DNA from: Theristus sp. LFF4_11
Taxonomy: Eukaryota; Nematoda; Chromadorea; Monhysterida; Xyalidae
NCBI GenBank assembly: GCA_030248135.1
Contig: JASANC010002186.1
Span: forward strand, 1-64,000
Direction of reading: 5' to 3'
DNA: 64,000 nt
Shown: one piece after another, positions 1 to 12,425 of the stretch
Numbering within the stretch: the first letter of the stretch is position 1
Layout: each line of letters begins with the position of its first letter
Notes under the pieces: generated by a model
The model's input: only the letters and a program-made list of their open reading frames with translations
Told to the model about the DNA's origin: nothing
The model's database searches: none
Translations under genes and position numbers: made by a program

Positions 1-11
1 CACCTCCACAA

Positions 12-92
12 CAGTGCTTGTACAGAAAGCATGCATCAAAAGATCACCAACCAATCAGCTGATTGCCTATAATTTAGAGTTCAACTGCATAA
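12..92 (+). mobile_element. Right half of a palindromic MITE (hairpin family 1)
   Basis: This matches the right arm of the hairpin elements at 1481-1640, 2731-2896, 31680-31842 and 31845-31995: an ACAGAAAGCATGCATC core, then a CCAACCAATCAGCTGATT arm and a TAATTTAGAGTTC end. The left arm is missing, because of the window edge or truncation. It has no coding capacity. Confidence 0.7.
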
Positions 93-214
93 AACAGAAA
101 ACAACAAACGTTGAAGCACACGAAAACATGACAATGGCAGAGATCATCAAAAGCTCAAGAAAATGGGAAGCGCGAATCAAAACTAAAAATTCTAACCACT
201 TTTCTCGTTCGCAG

Positions 215-3200
215 GTATTGGCCGAACAGCCACGTCATCCGCTCAATCTGTTGGCGCCGTCACCTGCGCTCCAGCAGTCGCCGACAACCATCGAGGTACG
301 CCGTTTCTTTTGCAAAAGCTACTTTTCTAGACACTGCAAAATGCAAAAGCGCAGTTCTGTTTTGTCTCTTCCTTCAGCCCACAGATTATAACCTGAGCTC
401 AGTTCTTTTTTTCTCTTCTTTTTGATTCATTTGTAGGAAACTTGTCATGGACTCGAGAACATGTATGAATAATTTTCTCAATTTATTTCAACTCAACGCG
501 CTCGAAGGCGGTAGTGACCAAAAACAGTCACAAAATTTCGTAAAAATACGAAATGACGAGCACAAAAGATAAAAGAATAACATTGGGCAAAAAATATATG
601 ATTGCTTAATTGGAATTTGCATGAAAATGGTTCCGTTTCCGACGTGACCAACCAATGACACAAACAGAACTCGAGTACCTGCCGATAGTGACATATGATA
701 CCAACCAAATCAAGGCACATGATGCCCGATTCTTTTTGAGCTGACAGAAAGAAAACCACAAAACGACGCGGCAAAGCAAAGACATGACAAAAACATTCAC
801 AACAAACGCACTTTAATACAATAGGAATCTCGCGACTCCGGTCACTCGTCCGCCGACGAAGAGGAGGAGGATTCGGCGTCGTCGTCCGGCCTCGGGGGTG
901 GTTGTGAAATTCCGATCGGATCGAATCGATCCAGCACCGACGGCGACGCGCACGCTCGTCTTCACAAATCGCGTGTTCGAGCGCGAATCATCGACGAAAT
1001 ATTCACCACCGAACGCGACTACCTGACGTTGCTCAGTCGACTTGTTCATGTCAGTTCGGAGGGATGCGTTTTCGTTGAACCATTTTTGTGCAAAAAACAA
1101 TCCAGAAACAAAATGAGCGTGACAACGAAGTTACTGTCAGCTGTGGTCGAACAGGAAAACGCTGCCGGAATTGCAATTTACAGCTGGAGCATACAGATCT
1201 CGTTGCATCGCATCACTGACTGCACAGTGATCGTTTTTCAGGGTTTCCTGACGCCGGCACGTCAGCGGCCCGACCTGTTTCCGCCGGAGAAACTGAAAGT
1301 GATTTTTGGCAATCTTGAAGCGCTGTTCGAGCTGCACACCCGATTCATGATGGACCTCGAAAACGAGTACAACAAGGACGAGCCGGCGGCGACCTGCATC
1401 GGACATTGCTTCTTGAGACATGTCAGTGCTTGTTTGGGCGCCGGGGCACATTTGAAAGGAAACGCGGTCGATCTCCACTGTGCAACTCTAAATTGTAGGC
1501 ACTCCGATGATTGGACGGTGATCACGTGATGCATGCTTTCTGCACGCAGGCGTTGCTGTGCAGGCGGAGTCTGTCCTGCAGAGAAAGCATGCATCACGTG
1601 ATCACCAACCAATCAGCTGATTGCTTAGAGTTCGACTGCAGAAAGGGTATCTGATTGATATGACTGCATAGTGGTTACAATCGCAGTTGCCGCAAAACGA
1701 TAGTCCTGTTATCCGTTCTTGATAAAAAAAAATCACGAAAAACACGACACTCGGATTTTTCACAAATCTGTGTTTTTTCAGGAAAATTCATTCGAAATCT
1801 ACTCCAACTACTGCAACAATCGCCCGCTGTCGTGCGCCGAATTAGCGTGCTTGAATGGGCTGATGCAATACGACAAGTTCTTTCAGGTAGAGTTTCGGTG
1901 TTTCATTTGCAATCAAATCATTGTTTTTGTTTTGAAAAGTCTTTCATGTCGGTTTTCAGTGTTTTTTTGTTTGAATTTCCTTTGTGATCTAAATTCACTG
2001 CGTATTTTTACGTGTGGAGATGAAGGATTTTACATGTTTCAGTGCTGTCGTCTTCTGTTCGATCTGCCAGCGTTGCCGCTCGAGGGATTTCTGCTGACGC
2101 CGGTGCAACGAATCTGCAGGTTGGATTGACTGAAAAAATGATTTTTTTTTGGTCATCCTGATGAAGCGTTCAATTCAACCCCGTTCAACAATTCAATTCA
2201 GTGCGTTTGCAGACGAGGAAAGGAAATCGAGTTTTATGATTTATGTGGCAATTCAAAATGGCCCTAGTGACTTACAGTTCGGAACTTTGAGACTCGATCG
2301 CTTCACCACTGTTGACTTCCCGCGTCCACCATGAAACGATCTTCTTATCTATCCAATCCGCCTATTGAGACGGAAAACCAAAACGAACGCCAATCGCATC
2401 ATAAATTGCTTCATTTGTGCCAAGACCAGATGATACTCAGACTACCTTGATTCGAGACTCTGTTCTGTGTGTCCAGAATCGAACGACGAATTGTGCAATC
2501 TCTCAGGTACCCGCTGCAATTGGCCGAGTTGGTGAAGGCGACGACGGATGGTCACCCTGATCAGGCACCGTGTACGGAAGCGCTCGAGGCGATGCGTCGT
2601 GTCGCCACGGTCATCAACGACCGCAAACGGAGGCTCGAGTCGCTGCAGAAGATCGCTGTCTGGCAGAGCACGATCGCCGGCTGGAAGGTGCGTTTTGGGA
2701 TCGGGCTTTTCAGGCCTGCTTTACAACTACAATCGAACTCTAAATCATAGGGAATCAACTGATTGGTTGGTGATTAGGGTGTGCATGCTTTCTGTGCAGG
2801 CATTGCTGTGTGGGGCGGAGTTTGGATTGCACAGAAAGCATGCATACCGCAATTACCAACGAATCAGCTGATTCACTACAATTTAGAGTCCCATTGTAAT
2901 CAGTTTGCTAGATGGAAATATTCAGAACAACATCTCAAGCGGTCGTGATGCATCATTATTTTAATAAACAGCTGCATCTGCAGTTCCGGTGCTCTCCTCT
3001 ATAACACAGGGAAGAAAAAAATGCAAAAACCAAATTGGTCATTTTCACCTTATCAAAAAGGCTTGACTTAGGATTAGGATTAGATTTAGGATAAAGGCGC
3101 GTTTAGCAATTAGATTTTCTTGCGTACGCACGGAGACAGAACTTAAAAAATGGCTACGCGAATTAGAATTTCGTACGCATGACTGTCGTTCGCACGTAAC

Positions 3201-4940
3201 GACTGTTTTGCGCGCATGATTTAGAACGTTGTCCGTGCGCACGCAAAAAAACTTGTGCCCACGCGAATTAGAATTTCGTGCGTGTGACTTACGTCTGTCC
3301 GACACGACTGTTTTGCGCACGGGATTTAGAACGACTGTTTGTCCGTGCGTAAAAAGACAAATGCGCACGCGAATTAGAATTTCTTGCGCACGACTGTCCG
3401 ACGACTTTTTGCTGCTGGCAGCAAAAAGTCGTTCGACAGATGTGCAGAAAAGTTCATATTTTCCAGTGTCTGTTAATTTTAAGTTGAAAATTAAGGTATT
3501 TTAGATGTTGGGGCAACGGAAAAAATGCTCAGTTTTATTTGGTGTGTCTACTTGCCTGTTTTGAAAAGAAAGAAAACTGAAATCTACTGGAAACTGTTGT
3601 ATTTCGTTGTTTGTTTGTTTGTTTGTTTGTTTGTTTGTTTGTTTGTTTGCTTGCTGGTTTCGGAGAAGGGGGCTGCTGGTTCCAAAAAAGCAAAACAGCC
3701 TAAGCCTAAGCCAAAGCCTAAGCTTCTCTGTCACCTGCGCTTCGTCGAGCGAACTGATCAGCGTCGGCGGAGATTTTGGGTCAGCATTTTCCATTTTTGA
3801 AAGATCCAAATCAAAATTTGTTCAAATTCAGTTTGTATATACCAAAACTGAAAGAATTTAGATTTTTACATGCGCTTCTTGAGAACACATGTGATAAAAA
3901 TGCGACGACAAACTGAATGCAAAATGGGGAAGGGGGTAGGGGAAAAGGAGGGAATGCAAGGGAGATGACCACTAAAAAATAAAATTTGTAAATTCCCTTT
4001 TTCAAATTTGCCAGGGCAAACATTTGCATTTTTGTCCGCAACAGAACGGACTATTTTTGGTCACGGCATTTAGAACGACAGTCGTATGACGGACGCTACA
4101 CGTTTTCTAATTCCCGTACGCAAGCTTGTCCGTCCGCACGTTCGGACATACCACACAACTTTTTGCCCACGCGAATTAGTTCTCCGTATGTATGCACGAC
4201 ACTTCAGTCGTTCTAAATGCGGTGCGCAGTTTTCAGTTTTGTCGTGTGGCGTAAACGAAACGACTGTTTTGCGCCCCGCATTTAGAACGACGTGCGTTCC
4301 GTGCGTACGTACGAAAATCTAATTGCTAAACGCGCCTTAAGGAACCTACAAGTCATTGCATACAACCTCTGATCAAAAATCAAAAAATCATTTACGAATG
4401 TATACAAATACATTCGCTCTTCACCAGACGTCATTTCACATTTCATTTCGTCTGCTCATGATGACCAACCAAACCACGGGTTGTTTCGTTGCAGGGCACC
4501 GACCTGCTCGACCGCAGCAGTCGTCTGTTGCACTTCGGTGATCTGACGTGCCGCTGCTATTCGCCGAGCGGTCAGCAGCAATGGGCGAAAGACGTGGTCG
4601 CATTTTTGTTCGATCACTGCTTAGTGTTGTGCAAGAAGGATCTGCTGAAGCGAACGCAGTTGGTCTACAAGACCAGAGTGCATATGACGAACACTGAATT
4701 CAGCGACCTGCCTGACGGCAAAGGTGGGCGCTTTTTTGTCGCAAGATCGTTTTGTTTTACACGAGATTATCAGTGTTGTTTGGCAAGAAACCAACACACT
4801 GTTCCGCGTGCACTGTTTAAATGTATGATTGTTGCGTGTTGCGTCACATGGAACATCCATCCGAAATTGCAGATGCCGATCTGAACACCTCCGTTAAGAA
4901 CGCCATCAAGTTGACGCTTCGATCAACGGCACCAGAGAGC

Positions 4941-4977
<37 letters not shown>

Positions 4978-6183
4978 CAAGCGAACACAACAACAACAAC
5001 ACCGCTGAAACAGACGACTGCACCGAGCGACCGCTGGTGACGACCGCCATTTGCGTGCTCGTCTGTCGAAATCGCAAAACGAAAGCGCACTGGCTGCAGG
5101 CGTTGCAGGAGGAGTCGCTGTTGCGACAGTCGCCACAGGACGAGCCGCCCGGCTTCGACGAGAAGCGAATCGCGTTGGCGGCATTGCGCCAGCCGTACGC
5201 GCACACGTTCGCCATGAATGGTGAGCAGAATGGCCGTCGTCGTCGTCATGTGTCTGTGCTTTGCTGTGCTCCGACTAGGGATGGCACGGAAAAGAAACCG
5301 GTTTTCTAACCGGTTAATTTTTTGCGCCAAAAAACCCGGTTTTTTACCAACAGAAAATCTCAAGTTTCAGTCGTCGAAACAAATCCAAACTTTTTATCGT
5401 AGAATCCACCATTCAATTGTGTTATTGAGTTCTGATGCCTGTTGATGACTAGAACACCGATGATTATTGTTCACAAAACCGACAAGAACAAGTTTTTGCC
5501 AGCTTTTCTTGCTCAATTGTGTGTTTGGCAAAGTCCAGAGCAATATTCTGAAGCTGGAAAACCATTTTCGAGATAAAAGTCTTGTTTTAAAACAGTTTTA
5601 AAACCGTGAAAAGAAACCGGTTTCCTTTCACAAAACATAAAAAACCGTTTTTTTTTCATCCCCAGCTCCGACGCACTCTGCTCGTCTCTCAGCTGAGCTC
5701 AGTTTGAGTCGCCGCGATACACACAACACACCACATGATACGCGATGCTTTGCAGTTCACGAAAGATACCTACGCGATTCACGAAATTTCCTACATACAA
5801 TACAATACGACGCCATGTTAGCAAAAATCGTTGGATACATGTGTATCGCGGCAACCCTATAAACGAGTCGCTCAAGTGTAAAAAGCCCGTGAGCCCTGAA
5901 AACGCTCAAATTGTCGTTCGAAAATGAACTGAGCTTGACGGTCGAGGTAGACCTGTCTGACCAGCCAACAAGTGATTGAATTGAAACTCGATTGCACCAC
6001 GCAGAGTGATTTATTACTTGTCACTATTGCTTTTCACAATCTTCAAAAGTCAAGTTTGAAACTTTCTTTTTTTTATCGACTCCAGGAGGCCTGAAACAGC
6101 CACTGCTGAACAATCGCCATGATCAGCAGATAACACCGAAGAAAGCGGACCGCCTTCATCAGTCGAGAGCACCGAAAACGTGA
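215..6183 (+). CDS. DH-PH Rho guanine-nucleotide exchange factor, collybistin/Asef-like (3' part of gene)
   Basis: Nine exons can be joined in phase: 215-295, 825-1049, 1242-1421, 1782-1886, 2043-2119, 2507-2687, 4495-4723, 4873-5220 and 6086-6183 (TGA). They give about 507 residues; the start and any N-terminal SH3 domain lie upstream of the window. Exon 825 carries an acidic linker and then the DH start (RIIDEIFTTERDYL). Exons 1242-2687 complete the DH domain, with the EIYSNYCNN and GFLTPVQRICRYPLQLAEL motifs of the ARHGEF4/ARHGEF9/SPATA13 group. Exons 4495-5220 give the PH domain (FLFDHCLVLCKKDLLKR, SVKNAIKL, KAHWLQAL). Family members activate Cdc42 or Rac at membranes. A run of 12 asparagines (AAC codons) interrupts the PH domain and looks like a species-specific expansion. 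The first exon's membership is less certain than the rest. Long introns hold MITEs. Confidence 0.85.
1481..1640. mobile_element. Palindromic MITE, hairpin family 1 (full copy, intronic)
   Basis: About 160 bp form a near-perfect hairpin. The left arm runs from AACTCTAAATTGTAGG through GGTGATCACGTGATGCATGC. The right arm runs GCATGCATCACGTGATCACC, CAATCAGCTGATT, TTAGAGTTCGACTGCA. The loop contains GGCGTTGCTGTGCAGGCGGAG. It lies in a RhoGEF intron and has no ORF. Confidence 0.8.
2290..2400 (+). repeat. Degenerate copy of an interspersed repeat seen at 31150, 32500 and 50605
   Basis: The stretch has, in order, GACTCGATCGCTTCACC, CCCGCGTC, CATGAAACG, TATCTATC and ATTGAG. The same blocks occur in the clearer copies at 31150-31345, 32500-32695 and 50605-50805. 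It is intronic in the RhoGEF gene. Confidence 0.45.
2731..2896. mobile_element. Palindromic MITE, hairpin family 1 (full copy, intronic)
   Basis: The left arm (AACTCTAAATCATAGG, AACTGATTGGTTGGTGAT, GTGCATGCTTTCTGTGCAGG) pairs with the right arm (GCACAGAAAGCATGCAT, ACCAACGAATCAGCTGATT, AATTTAGAGTC) around a GGCGGAG-containing loop. It lies in the RhoGEF intron 2688-4494. Confidence 0.8.
3096..4336. mobile_element. 1.24-kb TIR element with TTAA-type flank (GGCGCGTTTAGC termini)
   Basis: The left end GGCGCGTTTAGCAATTAG is repeated inverted at the right end as CTAATTGCTAAACGCGCC, which is followed by TTAA. The left flank reads ATAAA, close to TTAA. The interior holds repeated blocks of the type ACGACTGT..GCGAATTAGAATTTC, a (GTTT)n run, and no credible ORF. 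A TTAA target suggests a non-autonomous piggyBac-like element (inference). A second, broken copy lies at 10565-14887. Confidence 0.75.
3606..3651 (+). repeat. (GTTT)n microsatellite
   Basis: About eleven tandem GTTT units lie inside the TTAA-type element. The duplicated element at about 11060-11090 has a shorter GTTT run, so the tract length changed after duplication. Confidence 0.9.
4941..4976 (+). repeat. (AAC)12 coding trinucleotide repeat in the RhoGEF PH domain
   Basis: Twelve AAC codons encode a poly-asparagine run, followed by a second short AAC run (four codons) after TSEH. The tract interrupts the PH domain between SVKNAIKLTLRS and the strand LVTTAICVLVCR. Frame and phases on both sides are intact, so it should be translated. 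Confidence 0.9.
5276..5664. mobile_element. hAT-like MITE with 8-bp target duplication
   Basis: The 389-bp element is bounded by TAGGGATGGCAC at the left and CATCCCCA at the right. It is flanked on both sides by the identical 8-mer GCTCCGAC (5268-5275 and 5665-5672). Inner TIR blocks contain AAAGAAACCGGTTT. An 8-bp duplication with short TIRs is the signature of the hAT superfamily. It lies in the last RhoGEF intron. Confidence 0.85.
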
Positions 6184-8142
6184 CAGTGGATGAAACAATT
6201 ATGCGAAGGTGACTGTGGACTGCTGCCAGTCTTAAAATTTTGGGCATTTTTGGCACTTCGCATAAAAATGAATTTCGCTGAATGCTTATTTACCATTTGT
6301 GATTTGAATTTGACACAAAACACAATTGTCCCCAATGTCACGCGGTACAAAAGAACAGTTTTCACGTTTTTTTCTTATTCCGCAATCCACACCAATTGGT
6401 TCATGTGGTTATAGAACAAAAATGCACAACCTCGCGTTTCAGAACAAGTTTACATGTTGCAACTGTTTCCTGCTGTGTAATAGTTTTCCTGGTTTTGAGT
6501 TTCACAATCTCTGAAATGCAACTTTATGTCAAGCTTCTGTGAGAATTTTAACGCGATGTTTTTTCTTTCATTTTCTTTGCTGCTACCGGTCATAAAAAAG
6601 ATACTTTGTTCAACAGTTGTTTCGATCGTTGTTTCTGAAATTGATTATCTTTATTTCCTTCCTCCTATTCTCCAATACAATCAATACAAGTGCGCGCTTT
6701 ACTGTTTGTGGTGATGATATGATATATTTTTGCATTTCTGTTGTTTTCTTTGATTTTTTCTTGATATTTGGACTTATTTATTCCTGTGAAATTGTACAAA
6801 TTGTTTATTCTGAAAAAATACCTTTGCATGCAGAAATACGGTAATAAAAATAAATAGATTTGAAAAGGATTGCTGAGAGGATCGATTTGAAAAGGCGCAA
6901 ATAGGCATGAAAGATGCTTGAGAACATAACAGCAAAACACGTCTGCTTTTTTACGCCACACAAATTCTCCAAAGCGTTTTTTAATCAAAAAAATTAAAGC
7001 GGCTAATATTTGACAGCGAATTCAGGTTTACAATTGTCGTCGTCGTTGTCGTTCTTTTTTGAAACAAAAAAACAATTTTTTGCCACAAAAAAACGCTGCT
7101 TTTGATGTCTTCATCTCATAAATAGCAAAAAAATTTCCATCAAAATCTGTCTGTCTGCCCACACAAAGCAAACGCATAAAAATCAAAGCTAGAAAAAAAG
7201 AAAATGTCCATTCCAATTTCTTTTTTGAACCTGATGTTCAGGCAACCAATCAGCTAATACTACAAATTATCCAGGACGACTATAACTGTGATGAATCGCG
7301 CTCTGTAAGGGTTAAATGATGTTTTTCAGGGGTGTAACACTGAATAACGTTTTGCGTTTTCGTGTGCCGGGTTTACTGGAACGTTAATCAGTGGTTACGT
7401 TTTTTAACTTTTGCGTAATATTTAATCGGGAGAAATCCAAATAACCTGAACGTTCACAATTGTTTGCACATTCATAAACGTGCGTTTTGCGTTCTCTGCG
7501 TTTCAGAAAGTTTCAATGTCGTTAGAATATCTATTGCCTGTCTTCGAACTGTTTTATGCCATTCTTCAACCATTGATTGATTGATCAGTTGCAACAACCA
7601 ATTCATTTTTGAATAAAAAACAAAAGCTCAAAACTGACTGTGAGTAACCCTGTCGTTGTCATTTATTTCCATTCACCTCACGGTTTAGATGGTAGACTTC
7701 GATTTGGTTCAAATGCAACTTTCAAACTAAGAAACCAAACCAAAACGACTTTTAGCCATCAAAATTGTACTTTCATTTGAAAATGCGTTTAAGACACTTT
7801 CCACAGAAAGTGTCATTATGCTTTTTTGCCATTTTGTGTGGACTTTGTTTTTGGCAGAATTTTTGTGACAATATATTTCTACTTTCAGGTCAAAGATCGA
7901 CTAGCAAAGTCCAGATTAGGGTTAGAAAAAAAGTGAAAATCCCGATTTTTTTTAATTTAAATTTTTTTAGTTAATTAAAAAAATTGAAAATGCCGGAGGA
8001 AAATCCGATGGTCGACAAAAATAGGCGCATTCGAACCGCGCTGACGCGCTGAGTTCAAATGTGGCACTTTCAGAATGAAATAAAGCTGTTTTGGCCTCAA
8101 CAGAGATTAGAGATAGATTCGAAAAAATTTTTGGGGGAGGGG
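6184..8142. other. AT-rich intergenic stretch without recognisable genes
   Basis: No ORF here resembles a known protein and no phase-consistent exon chain is visible. Poly-T and poly-A runs are common. An AATAAA-containing stretch near 6843 could serve as a poly(A) signal for the RhoGEF gene, but this is weak. Confidence 0.5.
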
Positions 8143-9348
8143 CCTAGGGTTAGGGGAAAAAATCCGGATTTTTTTTAAATTAAAATTTTTTTTTACAAAC
8201 TAGGTTTGTTCGAAGCGTCTCGTCGAGCTGAGTTCAGCTAGACTATTTTCAGAACGATCCGGAAAACTATAAGAGCGAAAATCGTGTTTTATTGAAATTA
8301 TGTCCATTTCATAGAGGGAAAGTTGCATTTTCAACAGTAAAACAGGACAATTTTTGACGTGTACTTGAATATTGAACGGTTCATAGTTGTTCCTCTTCAG
8401 AAAATTACCAAAATTTGACTGTGTTCAAAAATTCCTGTTTGCTGTAGCTAAGTCGGCAACCCCTGTCGACCCGGTCGCCCCCCCCCAAGACACTTACTTT
8501 CAGGTTCAACCAGCTATGCTATCTGCCACATGGCGAGAGCCCACTCTTCAAGTCATCGCATCGAAAACACGTACCATGATTTCGCGATCACGTTGCGGGC
8601 AACTGACAGACGCAAGTTTAACACGTTAGTTTCGCTCAGCACGCAAGTTTTAACATGTGGCCATGTTATCGGGTGTCTGAAAAACGGTCGTGTGATGTGG
8701 TATTGACCAACACCTCCGCTCCAACTGTTTAACAATATATCGCACAACTCCATAGTAGACCTATAACATACGCCAATCAACAAGATATCATGTTCATCTC
8801 ATGGCCTACCGACTGAAAAACATGTTCTAAGTTGTTGTTGTTGTTGTTGTTGTGATTTTTAGGCGATGTTTTTAGCCAGGGCTAACCAAGAGAAGCGTAC
8901 AGAACGCCATTGAGTAGGGCGCCCATCGAGTTTTCTCTGTCATTTAAAAGTGCCTATACACCCCTCGGCGGGGCTCGATCCCCGAGCGCACAGACTGCAG
9001 TCTAACGGACTGGGTGACAATTTCAAATTGCAAGAAAACGATTTCTGAAACGATATTTCAATTCAGTTAAGTCATTTCAACGCTAAAAATTGACTCTAGA
9101 AGTCATCCAAATCGAAAAACATGGAGTACGTCGGTCAAAATGACCAAATAATGACATTTACCTAGGCACACAAAGAAGTTGGGAAGAAAATTTGGTTTGA
9201 ACTTTCAAAAAATTATGCCATAAATCGAATTCTCAGAGCAAAGTAGAAGAAAAATTTTTCAAATGTTTTTTTAGGTTTGAAAAAAATCCAAATTTAAAAA
9301 AAAACAAAAAAAAAATTTAAAAAAATTTTCAAAGCCCCTAACCCTAGG
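8143..9348. mobile_element. TIR element with CCTAGGGTTAGGGG termini (copy 1)
   Basis: The element begins CCTAGGGTTAGGGG and ends CCCCTAACCCTAGG, so its terminal inverted repeats look like telomere sequence. A/T homopolymer belts lie just inside each end. The central 800 bp, starting near TTTGTTCGAAGCGTCTCGTC, are shared with the copies at 11368-12425 and 13572-14633. This copy is longer because a SINE is inserted at 8831-9018. No ORF was recognised. Confidence 0.8.
8831..9018 (-). mobile_element. tRNA-derived SINE with (AAC)n tail (SINE family 1, copy 1)
   Basis: Read on the minus strand it starts GTCACCCAGTCC, carries a B-box-like GGGATCGAGCCCC, then CTCGATGGGCGCCC and GGCGTTCTGTACGCTTCTC, and ends in (AAC)n. 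The same order occurs on the plus strand at 21351-21559 and 46150-46302. The two sister copies of the host element lack it, so it inserted after the host element multiplied. Confidence 0.8.
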
Positions 9349-9473
9349 CCGCCCCCCCAGCCCCCCCCCCCCCCTAGAATAACTATGGCAACGCCTCGCT
9401 TCTTCAAGACGACAAATCGACAACAATCAAGAGTTGACAAGAGGTTTCCTCCAATTTGAAGGGGAAAATTGTC

Positions 9474-10445
9474 GTGTCCGTGGCGTAGCGGTAGAACTTC
9501 GGCCTACAGTTCTGTAGGTACCGGGTTCGAACTAGAAATGTAAGCGTCAAAAAAAAAATTTTTTTTAAATTTTTTTTTAAAAAAAAGTTAAAAAAATGAA
9601 CATTTTTTTATATTTTTTTTATTAAAAATTTTTGAAATTTTTTCTTTAATGTGCCCTGAAAATGCCGTTTTTGGCATAATTTTTCGAAAGTTCAACAAAA
9701 ATTTTCTTTGACTTTACCTTGTCACTTAGTCTTCAACGCTGCAGGTGGTATTCTGGATTGATTTATCGACTGTTTTTAGCCTTGGTGAGTGATGATCGAC
9801 TCGCGCATTGAAGTACTTGAGCGTCGCAAAGGCTAGTTCAACAAATTCCGATGCCGCTAAGGTGAGATAGAAGCAGAGAACTCACATTTACGCATCGTTT
9901 TTCAGGATCTCGAAAGGTCGAAATTGCACTGTCTGCCACTGCAAGCGTAACTTCGTTGGTTGCTCGTTGCTGTGTCGTCAGCATGATCACACCGGTTTGT
10001 TGTTGAACTTGTTTCCGTGTTATTTGAGGTGAATTGAGAGGCAAAACACGAGACGTGATGTCGTCGGTGGGAAAATGGGGTCGCCGAAACCAAGTCTGAA
10101 ATTTTCACCCTCCTCCCATATGAGTGGGGGTCATATGGTAAGTCGGTGGCTCCTCAGATGGTGATATTCGGACTCCCTGAAAAATTCTGAACAACTTTCA
10201 TTTAAAAAAAAATTAAAAAAAAATTTTTTTTTAAAGAAAAAAAAATAGAAAATTTTTTTTTCTTGACATCTCTAGTTCGAACCTCGCTGTGGACAAGACA
10301 TACTCGTGGAAAATTAGAGTGACCAACGAACATCTAATGGTCTATTCCCTCCTGAGCCGAGGGTAAAATTGGGCTCGGGGCAGTATTGCCCGTCTCCGCC
10401 GGAGTTTGGTACCTTTGGGTTTCCGGAACCGGCGCGCGTATAATT
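9474..10445 (+). mobile_element. Second tRNA-like SINE, split by a hAT-like insertion
   Basis: The 5' piece (9474-9532) has an A-box-like GTGGCGTAGCGGTAG and reaches the B-box GGGTTCGAAC. The rest (10275-10445) resumes at GTTCGAACCTCGCTGTGG. Removing 9533-10274 plus one 8-bp duplication restores a continuous tRNA-like head and a unique body of about 160 bp. It is too degenerate to be a functional tRNA gene. Family status rests on this single copy. Confidence 0.6.
9533..10274. mobile_element. hAT-like MITE (TAGARATGT termini) with 8-bp target duplication
   Basis: The left end TAGAAATGT and right end ACATCTCTA are imperfect inverted repeats. The identical 8-mer GTTCGAAC flanks both sides (9525-9532 and 10275-10282), matching hAT insertion into the SINE B-box. 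Poly-A/poly-T belts lie inside the ends. A fragment of the same family is at 18257-18420. Confidence 0.85.
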
Positions 10446-11367
10446 AAAAATTAAAAAAAAATTTAAAAAAAAACTAAAATAATTTTTACTGCTTTTTAGT
10501 CTATTAACGAGCTCATGAAACCAATTGCAGAAGCTCTATCGGTACCTGGCTGCCCTTCTTTTCTGATTTTCTTGCGTACGCACGGAGACAGAACTTAAAA
10601 AATGGCTGCGCGAATTAGAATTTCGTACGCATGACTGTCGTTCGCACGTAACGACTGTTTTGCGCGCATGATTTAGAACGTTGTCCGTGCGCACGCACGA
10701 AAACTTGTGCCCACGCGAATTAGAATTTCGTGCGTGTGACTGACGTCTGTCCGACACGACTGTTTTGCGCACGGGATTTAGAACGACTGTTTGTCCGTGC
10801 GTAAAAAGACAAATGCGCACGCGAATTAGAATTTCTTGCGCACGACTGTCCGACGACTTTTTGCTGCTGGCAGCAAAAAGTCGTTCGACAGATGTGCGGA
10901 AAAGTTCATATTTTCCAGTGTCTGTTAATTTTAAGTTGAAAATTAAGGTATTTTAGATGTTGGGGCAACGGAAAAAATGCTCAGTTTTATTTGGTGTGTC
11001 TACTTGCTTGTTTTGAAAAGAAAGAAAACTGAAATCTACTGGAAACTGTTGTATTTCGTTGTTTGTTTGTTTGTTTGCTTGCTTGCTGGTTTCGGAGAAG
11101 GGGGCTGCTGGTTCCAAAAAGCAAAACAGCCTAAGCCTAAGCCTAAGCTTCTCTGTCACCTGCGCTTCGTCGAGCGAACTGATCAGCGTCGGCGGAGATT
11201 TTGGGTCAGCATTTTCCATTTTTTGAAAGATCCAAATCAAAATTTGTTCAAATTCAGTTTGTATATACCAAAACTGAAAGAATTTAGATTTTTACATGCG
11301 CTTCTTGAGAACACATGTGATAAAAATGCGATGACAAACTGAATGCAAAATGGGGAAGGGGTAGGGG

Positions 11368-12425
11368 TAGGGTTAGGGGAAAAAAAAAATCCGGATTTTT
11401 TTTTTTAAATTAAAAAAAAATTTTTTTTTTTTTAAAAAAATTTTTTTTTTACAAGTTAGGTTTGTTCGAAGCGTCTCGTCGAGCTGAGTTCATCTAGACT
11501 ATTTTCAGAACGATCCGGGAAACTATAAGAGCGAAAATCGTGTTTTATTGAAATTATGTCCATTTCATAGAGGGAAAGTTGCATTTTCAACAGTAAAACA
11601 GGGCAATTTTTCACGTGTACTTGAATATTGAACCGTTCTTAGTGGTTCCTCTTTAGAAAATTACCAAAATTTGACTGTGTTCAAAAATTCCTGTTTGCTG
11701 TAGCTAAGTCGGCAACCCCGGTCGACCCGGTCGCCCCCCCCAAGACACTTACTTTCAGGTTCAACCAGCTATGCTATCTGCCACATGGCGAGAGCCCACT
11801 CTTCAAATCATCGTATCGAAAACACGTACCATGATTTCGCGATCACGTTGCGGGCAACTGACAGACGCAAGTTTAACACGTTAGTTTAGCTCAGCACGCA
11901 AGTTTTAACATGTGGCCATGTTATCGGGTATCTGAAAAACGGTCGTGTGATGTGGTATTAACCAACATCTCCGCTCAAATTGTTTAACAATATATCGCAC
12001 AACTCCATTGTAGACCTATAACATACGCCAATCAACAAGATATCATGTTCATCTCATGGCCTACCGACTGAAAAACATGTTCTAAGTTGCAAGAAAACGA
12101 TTTCTGAAACGATATTTCAATTCAGTTAAGTCATTTCAACGCTAAAAATTGACTCTAGAAGTCATCCAAATCGAAAAACATGGAGTACGTCGGTCAAAAT
12201 GACCAAATAATGACATTTACCTAAGCACACAAAGAAGTTGGGAAGAAAATTTGGTTTGAACTTTCAAAAAATTATGCCATAAATCGAATTTTCAGAGCAA
12301 AGTAGAAGAAAAAATTTTCAAATTTTTTTTTTAAGTTTGAAAAAAAAATCCAAATTTTTTTTTTTTTTAAAAAAACGAAAAAAAAAATAAAAAAAAATTT
12401 TTTTTTCAAAGCCCCTAACCCTAGG
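11368..12425. mobile_element. TIR element with TAGGGTTAGGGG termini (copy 2)
   Basis: The central block is the same as in the copy at 8143-9348, with few substitutions and without the SINE. It ends at CCCCTAACCCTAGG. Confidence 0.8.

Noticed and set aside
9474..9535. A tRNA gene with A and B boxes
   Set aside because: The cloverleaf cannot be completed, the B box is split by an 8-bp target duplication, and the sequence continues as a SINE body at 10275.
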